29,870 nucleotides of DNA from Dokdonella_A sp040005635 (GCA_040005635.1 JBDTYM010000050.1:1-29870); one strand, 5' to 3'; positions 8,287 through 16,900 are shown, counted from the first letter of the stretch. Numbers and translations: made by a program. Notes: a model not told the origin generated them from the sequence alone.

Positions 8287-8350
8287 GAAACTTCTCCATT
8301 GCGCTGCGCAGACACGCAGCGACGCGTTCGATGGCGTGTTCAAGATAGTG

Positions 8351-8371
8351 ACGGCGATGTGAAATCGCCGT
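8351..8371. promoter_or_regulatory. Perfect 8-bp dyad upstream of the hybrid kinase operon
   Basis: ACGGCGAT and ATCGCCGT flank a 5-base centre (GTGAA). The dyad ends 64 bases before the kinase start codon, in the gap between the kinase and ETF-QO genes. It has no following U-tract in either direction, so an operator or a leader hairpin of the six-gene operon is more likely than a terminator. No convincing promoter hexamers were recognised around it. Confidence 0.4.
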
Positions 8372-8484
8372 GTTCCATGCCCGAATCCTATGCGATTTCC
8401 GCGCCACCCATGGCTGATCGGCGGGGCCAACTGGCGACCGCAACGGTGACTTCCCAGCGAGGCGGGGCCGGAGGCGGAGTGCGA

Positions 8485-8510
8485 GCCGGATGCCGCTGCG
8501 CTGGTCCGGC
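8485..8510 (-). terminator. Weak hairpin downstream of the ETF-QO gene
   Basis: GCCGGA and TCCGGC form a 6-bp stem with a 14-base GC-rich loop, starting about 10 bases after the stop codon of the minus-strand ETF-QO gene. There is no U-tract, so it could at best assist termination. Confidence 0.25.
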
Positions 8511-8519
8511 AGATGTTTG

Positions 8520-10124
8520 CTAGAGATTCTGGTAGTTCGGCCCGCTGCCGCCTTCCGGCGTGACCCAGTTGATGATCTGGTAGGGATCTTTGATGTCGCA
8601 GGTCTTGCAGTGCACGCAGTTTGCTGCATTGATCTGCAGACGCTTGCCCGCGTCGCCGTCGACGATCTCGTAGACCCCGGCGGGGCAGAAGCGCGTGCAC
8701 GGGTTCTGGTATTCGGCGGCGCAACGCGTGATGCAGATGCTGGTGTCGGCGACATGCAGGTGGACCGGCTGGTCCTCGTCGTGTTCGGTCGCGGCGAAGT
8801 ACACCTCGGCGAGGCGGTCGCGTGGCGGCAGCGTGCGATCGATGTAGTCGCGTTTCGGGGCCTCGTAGGCGCCGATCTTGTCCAGCGACGTCCAGTCCGC
8901 GTGATTCTTCAATGTCCACGGCGACAGGCCTGCCGTGACGGTTTCCCAACCCGCGTTGGCCAGTCCCAACCAGAGGCCTTTGTTGAAACCGGGGCGAATG
9001 TTGCGCACTTTCTTCAGCTCTGCCATCACCGGCGAGGCGCGCAGCGCGGCATCCCAGCCGGCCGACGTCGCGCGCGTGGCGATATGCGCGGCGGCCAGCA
9101 TGCCGGAGCGGATCGCCTGGTGCGTGCCCTTGATCTTCGGCACGTTGAGCAGGCCGGCGGCATCGCCGATCAGCAGTGCGCCCGGCATCTCGCATTTCGG
9201 CAGCGATTGATAGCCGCCTTCGATGATCGCGCGTGCGCCGGCCGAGATGATCGAGCCGCCTTCGAGCAGCGGTTTGATCATTGCGTGATTCTTCAGCTGC
9301 TGGAACGCCTCGAACGGCGAGAACAGCGGGTCGGCGTAGTCGAGTCCGCTGATGAAGCCGATCGCAATGCGGTTTCCATCCAGGTGGTAGATGAAGCTGC
9401 CGCCATAGGTGGCCGGATCGAGTGGCCAGCCCAGCGTGTGCATGACCTTGCCGGCCTCGGCGCGGCCTTCCGGCACCGACCAGAGTTCCTTGATGCCGAT
9501 GCCATAGGTCTGCGGGTCGCAGTGCGCGTCGAGCTGGTATTTCGCAATCAGCTGCTTGGACAGATGCCCGCGGCAGCCTTCGGCCAGCACGGTGAGCGGC
9601 GCCTTGATGTCGATGCCCTGCGTGTAGCCGCTCTTGTGCGAACCGTCTTTTGCCACGCCCATGTCGCCAATGCGCACGCCACATACCGCGCCGGCATCGT
9701 CGAACAGCGGTTCGGCGGCGGCAAAACCCGGATAGATCTCGACGCCGAGCGCCTCCGCCTGCGGCGCCAGCCACGCGCAAAGGGCGCCGAGCGAGACGAT
9801 GAAATTGCCGTGGTTGTGCATCTGCGGCGGGGTGAGCGGACTCTTGCTGCCGGTCTGCGCATCGCGCAGCCACCAGAACTCGTCCTTCGTCACCGGCACG
9901 CAGATCGGCGGCGGATTGCGGCCCCATTCCGGCAGCAGTTCGTTCAGCGGCTGTGGCTCGATCACCGCGCCGGAAAGGATCTGCGCGCCGATCGTCGAAG
10001 CCTTCTCGATCACGCACACGCGGATATCCGGCTTCAGCTGCTTCAGTCGAATCGCGAACGCGAGCCCGGCCGGACCGGCGCCAACCGTGACGACGTCGTA
10101 CTCCATGATGTCGCGCTCGCTCAT
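8520..10124 (-). CDS. Electron transfer flavoprotein-ubiquinone oxidoreductase (ETF-QO)
   Basis: A 534-residue membrane-bound FAD and 4Fe-4S enzyme that takes electrons from reduced EtfAB and passes them to ubiquinone, linking fatty acid and amino acid oxidation to the respiratory chain. The N-terminus has the FAD-binding GAGPAG (15-20). The middle has ALLIGDAAGLLNVPKIKGTH, the second FAD-contact region. The C-terminus carries the cluster ligands Cys480 (TRFCPAGVYE) and Cys503/506/509 (NCVHCKTCDIKDP), ending in the family's INWVTPEGGSGPNY. The length is normal. The ATG at 10124 has GGAG six bases upstream; the frame continues open far upstream, but that extension has no family resemblance. 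It appears to be a single-gene unit. The partner gene etfB starts the left edge of the window. Confidence 0.96.
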   Translation of the reverse strand: MSERDIMEYDVVTVGAGPAGLAFAIRLKQLKPDIRVCVIEKASTIGAQILSGAVIEPQPLNELLPEWGRNPPPICVPVTKDEFWWLRDAQTGSKSPLTPPQMHNHGNFIVSLGALCAWLAPQAEALGVEIYPGFAAAEPLFDDAGAVCGVRIGDMGVAKDGSHKSGYTQGIDIKAPLTVLAEGCRGHLSKQLIAKYQLDAHCDPQTYGIGIKELWSVPEGRAEAGKVMHTLGWPLDPATYGGSFIYHLDGNRIAIGFISGLDYADPLFSPFEAFQQLKNHAMIKPLLEGGSIISAGARAIIEGGYQSLPKCEMPGALLIGDAAGLLNVPKIKGTHQAIRSGMLAAAHIATRATSAGWDAALRASPVMAELKKVRNIRPGFNKGLWLGLANAGWETVTAGLSPWTLKNHADWTSLDKIGAYEAPKRDYIDRTLPPRDRLAEVYFAATEHDEDQPVHLHVADTSICITRCAAEYQNPCTRFCPAGVYEIVDGDAGKRLQINAANCVHCKTCDIKDPYQIINWVTPEGGSGPNYQNL

Positions 10125-10155
10125 CGCTGGCTCCAGCTGGCTCGGTGGGGCTGCA

Positions 10156-10184
10156 ATTGTCGGGGTTCGCTTGCGCAGCGGCAA
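10156..10184 (-). promoter_or_regulatory. Putative sigma-70 promoter of the ETF-QO gene
   Basis: On the minus strand TTGCCG (10184-10179) and GACAAT (10161-10156) are separated by 17 bases. A transcript start near 10149 would leave a short leader of about 25 bases with the GGAG ribosome site. The hexamers match the consensus only partly. Confidence 0.35.
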
Positions 10185-10213
10185 ACTTCGGCTCGGCTGG
10201 CAGTTGAGACCGA

Positions 10214-10281
10214 AACACGAAGGACGTGAAGCGCACGAAGAACCATTGAGGCATTGGCCCCTTCTTCGGTTCCTTCGTGTT
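10214..10281. repeat. Inverted repeat, REP-like, between ETF-QO and the amidase gene
   Basis: AACACGAAGGA (10214-10224) is perfectly complementary to TCCTTCGTGTT (10271-10281). Inside, CGAAGAA (10236-10242) pairs with TTCTTCG (10262-10268). Together they could form a bulged cruciform or RNA stem. The CACGAAG words recur at about 16-base spacing, which recalls the short dispersed repeats found between genes in many environmental proteobacteria. It lies between divergent genes, upstream of both. Confidence 0.45.
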
Positions 10282-10337
10282 ACAGGCCTCCGCTCCTTCC
10301 GGCGCGCTAAAGACACGGCGTATTCACCCGGTGCAGG

Positions 10338-10343
10338 CATAAT
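10338..10343 (+). promoter_or_regulatory. Putative -10 box of the amidase gene
   Basis: CATAAT, five of six matches to TATAAT, lies 30 bases before the chosen ATG at 10373. No good -35 hexamer stands at the usual distance, so the assignment rests on the -10 and on position. Confidence 0.3.
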
Positions 10344-10372
10344 TGGCGCATAGCCAACGACGACCAGCACGC

Positions 10373-11767
10373 ATGACGCCAGCCCAGACCGGACAAGAGT
10401 TGTCCGAACACGATCTCCGCGGTGCGACTGCTTTCCAGCTGCTGCACTGGCTGGCGAGCGGACGCATCGACAGCGCCGGACTGACGGCGTCGTACCGCGC
10501 TGCGATCGAGCGCGAGAATTCGGCCTTGAACGCCTATCTCGCCGTGGCCGACACGGCGGCGGCGGAAGCGGCCGCGAGCGATGCGCGCCGTCGCGAGGGC
10601 CGCGTGATTGGTCGCCTCGATGGGTTGCCGGTTGCGATCAAGGACAATCTCGATGTCGCCGGCCTGCCGACGACGGCGGGACTGGCTGCGCGACGCCACC
10701 GCGTCGCGACGCAAGATGCCGCGGCGGTCGCGCGCCTGCGCGCTGCCGGCGCGGTGATTCTGGGCAAGACCAATCTTGACGAAGCCGCCATCGGTACGGC
10801 GACGATCAATCCGCATTTTGGCGCAACGCAGAATCCACTACGCGCCGGTTATACCGCCGGCGGCTCCTCTGGAGGCTCCGCCGCCGCGGTCGCGGCCGGT
10901 CTCGCCGCGTTCGCACTCGGCAGCGATACGCTCGGTTCGGTCCGCATCCCGGCCAGCCATTGCGGCATCTATGCGCTCAAGCCGACGCTCGGTGAGATTT
11001 CGGCGCGCGGACTGGTCCGCGGCGCGCGCCGGCTCGACTGCGTCGGCATTCTTGCGCGCTCGGTGCCCGATCTTGCGCTCGCCCTGCAGGTGCTCGACGG
11101 CTTCGATCCGGCCGATCCGCGCTCGCGCAAGCGCCGCGTGCCGCTGGCGACGCCGGACTGGGAGCCCGAGCGCCTGCGCACCGGCGTGCTCGCCGATCTC
11201 GCCGGTCTCGGCGTCGAGCCGAACGTGGTCGCGGTCTTCGAACGCGCGCTGGCCGCGCTGGACGGACACCTCGGCGAGCGCCGCTGCATCGATTTCTCCG
11301 ACTACGAATTCGCGCGCATGCGCCGCGCGGCGCTGCTCGTGATGGAAGCCGAACTTGCGGTCGAACTCGCCGATGATCTGAGCGACGCATCGCCACGCCT
11401 GAAGAAGCTGCTCGACTACGCGCGCAGCAAGTCCGCGGTCGACTATGCCGCTGCCGATCGCGTCCTGGACTTCGGCGTGCTGAAGGCGCGCCGCGTGTTT
11501 GCCGAGGTTGACGTGCTGGTGCTGCCGACCGTACCGCACGGGCCCTATCCGATCAGCGACGGCGAACGCGCGAACGATGCCGACCTGACCAGCTTCGCGA
11601 GCCTCGCTGGTTGTCCCGCCGTCAGCCTGCCGATGGGAGCGCTGCCGGACGGCTTTCCTGTCGGCCTGCAGCTGGTCGGGCCGCCCGGCTCCGATCTTCG
11701 CCTGCTCGAACTCGCCGAGATCTGTGCGGCGACCCTGGATGCGGCGCCGCGTTATCCGGTGCAATGA
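10373..11767 (+). CDS. Amidase signature family hydrolase
   Basis: A 464-residue amidase-signature enzyme, which hydrolyses C-N amide bonds with a Ser-cisSer-Lys triad. Lys90 (PVAIKDN), Ser165 (GGSSGGSA) and Ser189 (GSDTLGSVRIPA) have exactly the spacing seen in GatA and FAAH (75 and 24 residues). The nucleophile loop reads DTLGS instead of the usual DTGGS, which fits neither a standard GatA nor standard indole-acetamide hydrolases; relatives range from allophanate hydrolase domains to aryl and fatty amidases. No gatB or gatC is adjacent, so a role in Gln-tRNA formation is unlikely. The ATG at 10373 was preferred over an in-frame TTG at 10343, which overlaps the putative -10 box. It appears to be transcribed alone and ends at a strong hairpin. 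Confidence 0.9.
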   Translation: MTPAQTGQELSEHDLRGATAFQLLHWLASGRIDSAGLTASYRAAIERENSALNAYLAVADTAAAEAAASDARRREGRVIGRLDGLPVAIKDNLDVAGLPTTAGLAARRHRVATQDAAAVARLRAAGAVILGKTNLDEAAIGTATINPHFGATQNPLRAGYTAGGSSGGSAAAVAAGLAAFALGSDTLGSVRIPASHCGIYALKPTLGEISARGLVRGARRLDCVGILARSVPDLALALQVLDGFDPADPRSRKRRVPLATPDWEPERLRTGVLADLAGLGVEPNVVAVFERALAALDGHLGERRCIDFSDYEFARMRRAALLVMEAELAVELADDLSDASPRLKKLLDYARSKSAVDYAAADRVLDFGVLKARRVFAEVDVLVLPTVPHGPYPISDGERANDADLTSFASLAGCPAVSLPMGALPDGFPVGLQLVGPPGSDLRLLELAEICAATLDAAPRYPVQ

Positions 11768-11773
11768 CCGCCG

Positions 11774-11811
11774 CGGCGACCGCCGCACAGAGGGCCTGCC
11801 GGCGGTCGTCG
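11774..11811. terminator. Bidirectional hairpin between convergent genes
   Basis: A 12-bp stem (11774-11785 with 11800-11811, one G:U pair; core CGACCGCCG with CGGCGGTCG) encloses a 14-base loop, 6 bases after the amidase stop and 25 bases beyond the end of the facing gene. It lacks a U-tract, as many terminator-like hairpins in GC-rich genomes do. Confidence 0.5.
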
Positions 11812-11836
11812 GTGCCGGGTTCCAGTCGTCAAAGTC

Positions 11837-12634
11837 TCAGTTCGCGCATGTCATCGAAGCATCGCTGTGGCCGACGACGACATCGGCGGTGATCAGGCTG
11901 GCCACGTTGAGGGCCAGGTGTACCGCATTCGATGACTTCGACACCGAGTTGACACCATCTCCACCTAGCGTCTGTTCGTTGAGCATCAAAGTGGCGCCGG
12001 CGATGCCGAGTGCGCTCAGGTCGATGCCCGTGTTCGGCGGCGGATTGAGTGGAAGATCGGGCACCGCTATGCCGAGAATCGAAAGGGTGAGGCCGGTGAG
12101 CTTGGCGCCGTCGTCGGGGCCGCCGCCGGGCGGCGTGCTCTGCAAGTTGCCCGAATCGAACGAGCTGCTGAACATGTAGTCGCCGAGCAGGCTGGCCGTC
12201 TGTATTCCTGGTGTCGAGAGGCAGTAGCCGCTGACGATCGAGGTCGAGGTGACGACATCGGCGGTCATGGAGATCAGGCCGTCGCCGAGCAGGCTGACCG
12301 CCGAGATGTCGAGGCCGGCGACGGTCACCGTGGCGCCGCTCGCCGAGGTGCCGCCGTCTGCGTATTGCGCTTCGGACGTCAGCAGGCCCGTCGAAAGACT
12401 CAACAGCGCACCTGGGACGGTGACGCCGGGCAGCGAATTGACGACGTCGGCAGACACGCTGACATCAACGAGAACCGATGGTGCCTGCGGCGTGACATCC
12501 AGCGAAGCGAGTCCGAGCAGGTTGATGTGCACGGACAAGTCCTGTGCGTTTGCGTTGCCGCTCTGAGCTTCGACGTCCGTGCTGAAGATGGACGCGGCGA
12601 CTGCAGCCGCCATTGCATAAGCAAGCGTTTTCAT
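11837..12634 (-). CDS. Secreted protein, choice-of-anchor P-like
   Basis: A 265-residue exported protein of unknown function. Residues 1-23 form a signal peptide (MKTLAYAMAAAVAASIF, cleavage probably after STDVEA). The mature part is rich in Ser, Val, Gly and Leu and predicted to be mostly beta strand, with only two cysteines (in GYCLS and near the end in SMTCAN). The closing pattern LNEQ..GGDG......AVHLALN, then VVVGHSDASMTC, resembles the choice-of-anchor P family of surface proteins; recognition is from memory of that pattern and is moderate. No sorting tail follows the domain. The ATG at 12634 has a strong GGAGG nine bases upstream. The gene is divergent from a CAP protein, and a lux-box-like dyad lies 79-98 bases upstream of its start, so quorum-type regulation is possible. 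Confidence 0.7.
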   Translation of the reverse strand: MKTLAYAMAAAVAASIFSTDVEAQSGNANAQDLSVHINLLGLASLDVTPQAPSVLVDVSVSADVVNSLPGVTVPGALLSLSTGLLTSEAQYADGGTSASGATVTVAGLDISAVSLLGDGLISMTADVVTSTSIVSGYCLSTPGIQTASLLGDYMFSSSFDSGNLQSTPPGGGPDDGAKLTGLTLSILGIAVPDLPLNPPPNTGIDLSALGIAGATLMLNEQTLGGDGVNSVSKSSNAVHLALNVASLITADVVVGHSDASMTCAN

Positions 12635-12712
12635 GGGATGTGCCCTCCAGATTGAAGCCCGATACTTGGATGCCTGCGAACGCAGAATCGGTTCCAGCTG
12701 TAGGTCGGTGAA

Positions 12713-12732
12713 ACCTGTAACTTCTTACAGGG
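12713..12732. promoter_or_regulatory. lux-box-like 20-bp dyad
   Basis: ACCTGTAACTTCTTACAGGG contains 7-bp half sites CCTGTAA/TTACAGG around a 4-base centre and has the ACCTGTA-N6-TACAGG layout of the Vibrio lux box bound by LuxR-type regulators. Its centre is 88 bases upstream of the minus-strand ATG at 12634 and about 222 bases from the plus-strand ATG at 12945, favouring control of the minus-strand gene. A poor -10 (GATTCT, 12689-12684 on the minus strand) lies near the distance expected for a class II site. It could equally be another regulator's dyad or an RNA hairpin. Confidence 0.45.
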
Positions 12733-12905
12733 GATAGTCGCCGAATACTTCACACGATCAAGACAAAGTTTCGCTCATGATCCTTGAACGTTTTGCACGT
12801 GAAGGGCGCGTGAAATCGGGGCTTCGCGCTGCGACCTTCGACATGTCCGATGGGTCCAGGCCGTCATCCTGCGGCTCTCCGATCGCGTAAGCTTTCTGCG
12901 ACCGA

Positions 12906-12924
12906 CGTGGCGATCCGCGCCACG
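12906..12924 (+). promoter_or_regulatory. Hairpin or operator just upstream of the CAP gene
   Basis: CGTGGCG and CGCCACG form a 7-bp stem with loop ATCCG, ending 20 bases before the ATG at 12945. It could be a protein-binding dyad or a leader hairpin near the ribosome site. The rest of the 12635-12944 gap shows nothing clear beyond this hairpin and the dyad at 12713. Confidence 0.3.
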
Positions 12925-12944
12925 AATTGCAGTCAAGTGATCGA

Positions 12945-13499
12945 ATGACAGTTCCGGCGGCAACGAAATTCGCACTCGCGACCATCGCGACCACAGCGTG
13001 TGCTTGCGCGTTGGCGGGCGATCCGATTTTCATCGAAGGATTCGAGAGCGAACCGCCCGCGTTGGCAGGAATCACGGCCGCGCACAACGTCGTACGCGCC
13101 GGTGTCGGCGTCGCCCCGCTATTTTGGAACGCGCTATTGGCGGCCAGCGCCCAGGCGTGGGCAGATCAATGCATCGACAGCGACGGCAATGGTCTGATCG
13201 ATCACAACGCGGATCGCAGCAACGGATTTCCGTGGTACGTCGGCGAGAACATCTTTGGGTCCACCGGCGTCGCATCGCCGCAGCAGGCGGTCGACCTGTG
13301 GGCCGCCGAGGTGCAGTACTACGATTACGCCACGAACACCTGCGCGGCGGGGCACGCCTGCGGGCACTACACCCAGGTCGTATGGTCGACGAGTGTCATG
13401 CTCGGCTGCGGCATCTCATCCTGTCCCGGTTTGACGTACGGCAATGGCATCGTCTGCGACTACGGGCCGGGCGGCAATACGGGCGGCCCGCCGTATTGA
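12945..13499 (+). CDS. Secreted CAP/SCP (PR-1-like) domain protein
   Basis: A 184-residue exported protein of the CAP superfamily (cysteine-rich secretory, antigen 5, PR-1). A signal peptide (about 1-25, TACACALAG) is followed by DPIFIEGFESE and then the CAP domain: AAHNVVRAGVGVAPLFWN (45-62), GENIFGS (100-106), WAAEVQYYDY (119-128), CGHYTQVVWSTSVMLGC (139-155) and the closing CDYGPGGNTGG. The cavity tetrad is likely His87, Glu101, Glu122 and His141. Six or more cysteines suggest disulfides outside the cytoplasm. An insertion with DSDGNGLID (78-86) looks like a small calcium-type loop. The biochemical role of bacterial CAP proteins is mostly unknown. The ATG at 12945 was chosen because the signal peptide begins there; its ribosome site is weak. 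Confidence 0.9.
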   Translation: MTVPAATKFALATIATTACACALAGDPIFIEGFESEPPALAGITAAHNVVRAGVGVAPLFWNALLAASAQAWADQCIDSDGNGLIDHNADRSNGFPWYVGENIFGSTGVASPQQAVDLWAAEVQYYDYATNTCAAGHACGHYTQVVWSTSVMLGCGISSCPGLTYGNGIVCDYGPGGNTGGPPY

Positions 13500-13938
13500 G
13501 CCAAGCGGAACCGCTCCTGTCCGCAGCGGCGATTCCCGCAAGCGCGAAGAACCGGCTTGCCACTCACGTCGCGGCCGGGATCTTCATCGGGTAGTCGCGT
13601 AGCCCGAATCGAACGGGCTCTCACGCGCAAGAGCGACGCCGAGAAAACCAGGCAGTCGATCGGGGCGTTGCACTTTTATCCTCTCGCCTGTGCGGCGTGT
13701 GCGGTCGACCGCCCGCCACGCGCCTGCTCGTTTGTCTGCCATGCGAAGTGGCCGAGCACGAGTTTCGTTAAATTTTGTAACGGACTTCATCCGGCTCGCC
13801 CCCGTTCGTAGTGAGGACATTTCCCGCTATGCGTGCGGGTTGATATAGCCGTACACTTTGGATCTATGTGAAATTATCGTGAAAATTCACATTTGGACAG
13901 ATGTTCCAGGGTTGCGTTGAACTTGCTAGGGGCTGCTG
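13500..13938. other. Intergenic region upstream of the giant adhesin gene
   Basis: No convincing gene was found in these 439 bases. The left half is GC-rich and featureless. From about 13755 the base composition turns markedly AT-rich for this genome, with small inverted repeats (CGTTA at 13766-13770 with TAACG at 13778-13782) and the dyad at 13866-13892, consistent with the control region of the gene starting at 13939. Confidence 0.5.
13840..13892 (+). promoter_or_regulatory. Putative promoter and operator of the giant adhesin gene
   Basis: TTGATA (13840-13845) and TCTATG (13863-13868) stand 17 bases apart as a possible sigma-70 promoter. Overlapping the -10 and start region is a dyad ATGTGAA (13866-13872) with TTCACAT (13886-13892), containing an inner GTGAA-AA-TTCAC. 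Its spacing is too wide for a standard CRP site. A repressor or activator site is a guess from position. Confidence 0.3.
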
Positions 13939-16900
13939 GTGGAGAATTTGTCCGGGCGTCGTTTGTCCGCGTTGGTCGATGAAACCGTTCACGATGCCAT
14001 CCTGCACAAGCTGACCCACGCGATTTTTCAGCGGAGGACCCGCCTGGGAACCGCGGCCCTGACTTCGCTTCGCGGCCGTATCCAACGAACTCCACGACGC
14101 CTGGCAACCCTGCCAGTCCGGATAGTTTTCGCCTGCATCCTGTCGCTGGGCGCCATCGTCGATGCCCACGCCGAACGCGTCTTCACCTCGCGCTTCACGA
14201 CGAACGACAACGGCGATGTACAGATCATCGGCAATACGTTGTTCAGTTGTACGCAGGGAACGAACACCCCGCCAGCGACGTGCCTGGCCAGCGTTCCGGT
14301 CAGCGGCACCGGCGTCACCGACGTCGCCAATCTCAACGACAACGCCTATACGATGAAGCCGGTCAATACCGCCGGTGGCACCACCAGTTCGAGTTCGGCG
14401 GATCTGTCGCTGCCGACCGGTGCACAGATTCTGTGGGCGGGTCTGTATTGGGGCGCAGACACCTCGGCCGGTACCGGCGGCGTTGCCGCTGCGACGCCGG
14501 CCGCACGCAATCAGATCAAGTTCGCGCTACCCGGCGGTGCTTATCAGTCGTTGACGGCGACCCAGCTCGACGCCGTAACGAGCGCTACGAACCGCTACAG
14601 CGCCTTCATTCCAGTCACCGCATTCGTGCAGGCGGGAGGCGCCGGTACCTATCGCGTGGCGGACATCCAGGCCGGCACCGGCGCCGATCGCTATGCGGGC
14701 TGGTCGCTCGTCATCGTCGTGCGCGATCCGGCACAGCCATTGCGCAACCTCACCGTCTTCGATGGCCTGCAGACGATCAGCACGTCCGCGACGACGGTGA
14801 ACGTGTCGGTCAGCGGTTTCCGCACGCCGCTGACCGGGGCGTTCACGGCCCGCGTCGGAGCGGTCGCCTACGAGGGCGATCTCGGTTCGACCGGCGACCA
14901 GTTCAAGATCAACGGCATCAATCTCAGCAATGCCGTGAACCCTACGACGAACGTGTTCAACAGCACGATCAGTCGTCTCGGCGCGAACATCACGGCGAAG
15001 AACCCGAACTTCGTCAACCAGATGGGTTTCGATGCGGATGTGTTCGACGCGAGCGGCATCCTCGCCAATGGCGCTACCGGCGCCACGTTGACGTTCACCA
15101 CGTCCAGTGAAACCTACTATCCGGCGGTCGTGACGTTCGCCAACGACGTCTACCAGCCGGTCGTCGACGGCAACGTGACCAAGACCGTGACCGACCTCAA
15201 TGGCGGCTCGGTGCTGCCGGGTGACATTCTCCAATACACCATCGCGCTATCGAATACCGGCAACGACACCGCCACCAATGTCGTGCTGACTGACGCGATC
15301 CCGCCCAACACGACCTATGTTCCAGGCACCCTCGTCGTAGTCTCCGGCGCAAACGCCGGTGCCAAGACCGACGTGGCGGGCGACGATCAGGCCAATTTCG
15401 GCGGCGGCGCCGCGGTCTTTCGCCTCGGCACGGGCGCCACGGCCACTGCCGGTGGCACCCTCGCGATCAACCAGGCGACCAGTGTCTCGTTCCGCGTCAC
15501 CGTCAATGCTGGCGTAGCGGCGGGCACATCAATCGCCAACCAGGCGTCGATCGCTTTCAACAGCGCCACCCTCGGCACCGCATTCACGTCGCTCAGCGAC
15601 GGTGATCCGAACACGGGCGGCAACCAGCCGACCACGGTGGTCGTCGGCAGCACGCAGTCGCGGCTGAACATCGACAAGGACTCGACACCGAATCCCGTCG
15701 TCGCCGGGCAGAACCTCACTTACACCTTGCACGTCAGCAACAGCGGTCCGAGCGATGCGACCAATGCGATCGTGTCCGATCCTCTGGCGGCGACGACGAC
15801 GTTCGTGTCCGCATCGGCGCCGGCCGGATGGACCGTCACCGCGCCGGCGGTGGGCAGCAGTGGCACGGTGCAGTTCAGCGCGCCGACGCTTGCCGTCGGC
15901 AACTACGATCTGGTGATCGTGACAAAGGTCGTGCCTGGAACGCCGGGAGGCACTGTCATCGGCAACACGGCGACGGCGACTTCAACGAACGACCCGAGCG
16001 GCACGCACACGGCGGCGACCAACACGACCGTTGCCAATTCCGGCGACCTGTCGCTGAGCAAGAACGCGAGCGCGACTGTCGGCCAGGGCCAGCAGCTCAC
16101 CTATGCGTTGCAGCTCAACAACCCAGGTCCGGATGCCGCTACCGGCGTCGTCGTCAGCGATCCGCTGCCGATCGGTACGACCTTCGTGTCTGCGAGTGCG
16201 CCAGTTGGCTGGACGGTGACCGCGCCAGCTGCCGGAGCGGGCGGCACGGTGACCTTCAGCATCGGAACCTTGCCCGCCGGCGCCGTGTCGTTTTCAATCG
16301 TCGCCACCGCAGCGGCGACGGCGACGATTGGCAGCACGATCACCAATATCGCGACCGTCAGCAGCACGAGCGCGGACAGCAACGCGGCGAACAATACGGC
16401 GAGTGCCGGCACCCTGGTGCAGAATCCGGTTCCCGGCGTGGCGAAGGCGTTCACGCCGGCGTCGGTAGCGTCGGGCGCGCCGTCGACGATGCGCATCACG
16501 ATCACCAACGATGCGGCCGTGCCGATCGGCGGCATCGCGATCAACGATACGTTACCGACCACGCCGGGTCAGATGCGCGTGTCCAATCCCGCCACCGGCG
16601 TGACGAACACCTGTGGCGGCACGTTCACCGCCGCCGCGGGAGCAACGTCGGTGACGCTCGCCGGAGCGGGTCCGCTCGCCGCGGCAGCGAGCTGTTTCGT
16701 CGAAGTCAACGTGGTCGCGACGACGGTCGGCAACTACGTCAACACGACCGACAACGTGACGAGCACGCAGACGCCCACAGGCCCAACCGCGACGGCATCG
16801 CTTGCGATCGGAGTCTTGAATGCGCCGACGACGACGAAGTCGTTCACTCCGGCGAGCGTGCAGCTCGGTGCTGCGGCGCAGATGACGATCGCATTCGCCA

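Noticed and set aside
8279..8299. Short frame MEKFHA overlapping the kinase start
   Set aside because: A six-codon frame starting 13 bases before the kinase ATG and ending just after it. Its ATG has no ribosome site of its own, and chance occurrence is likely.
10125..10370. Upstream extension of the ETF-QO frame to 10370
   Set aside because: The added 82 residues are Arg-rich, unlike the family, and lie over the intergenic inverted repeat; the ATG at 10124 has a good ribosome site.
10373..11767. GatA subunit of the Glu-tRNA amidotransferase
   Set aside because: The catalytic spacing fits, but the nucleophile loop is DTLGS and no gatB or gatC is nearby.
13584..13820. 78-residue minus-strand frame in the gap before the adhesin gene
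   Set aside because: No recognisable start signal, no family resemblance and composition like random GC-rich sequence.
13866..13892. CRP/Clp binding site
   Set aside because: TGTGA and TCACA are present but 15 bases apart instead of 6, so it was kept only as an unassigned dyad.
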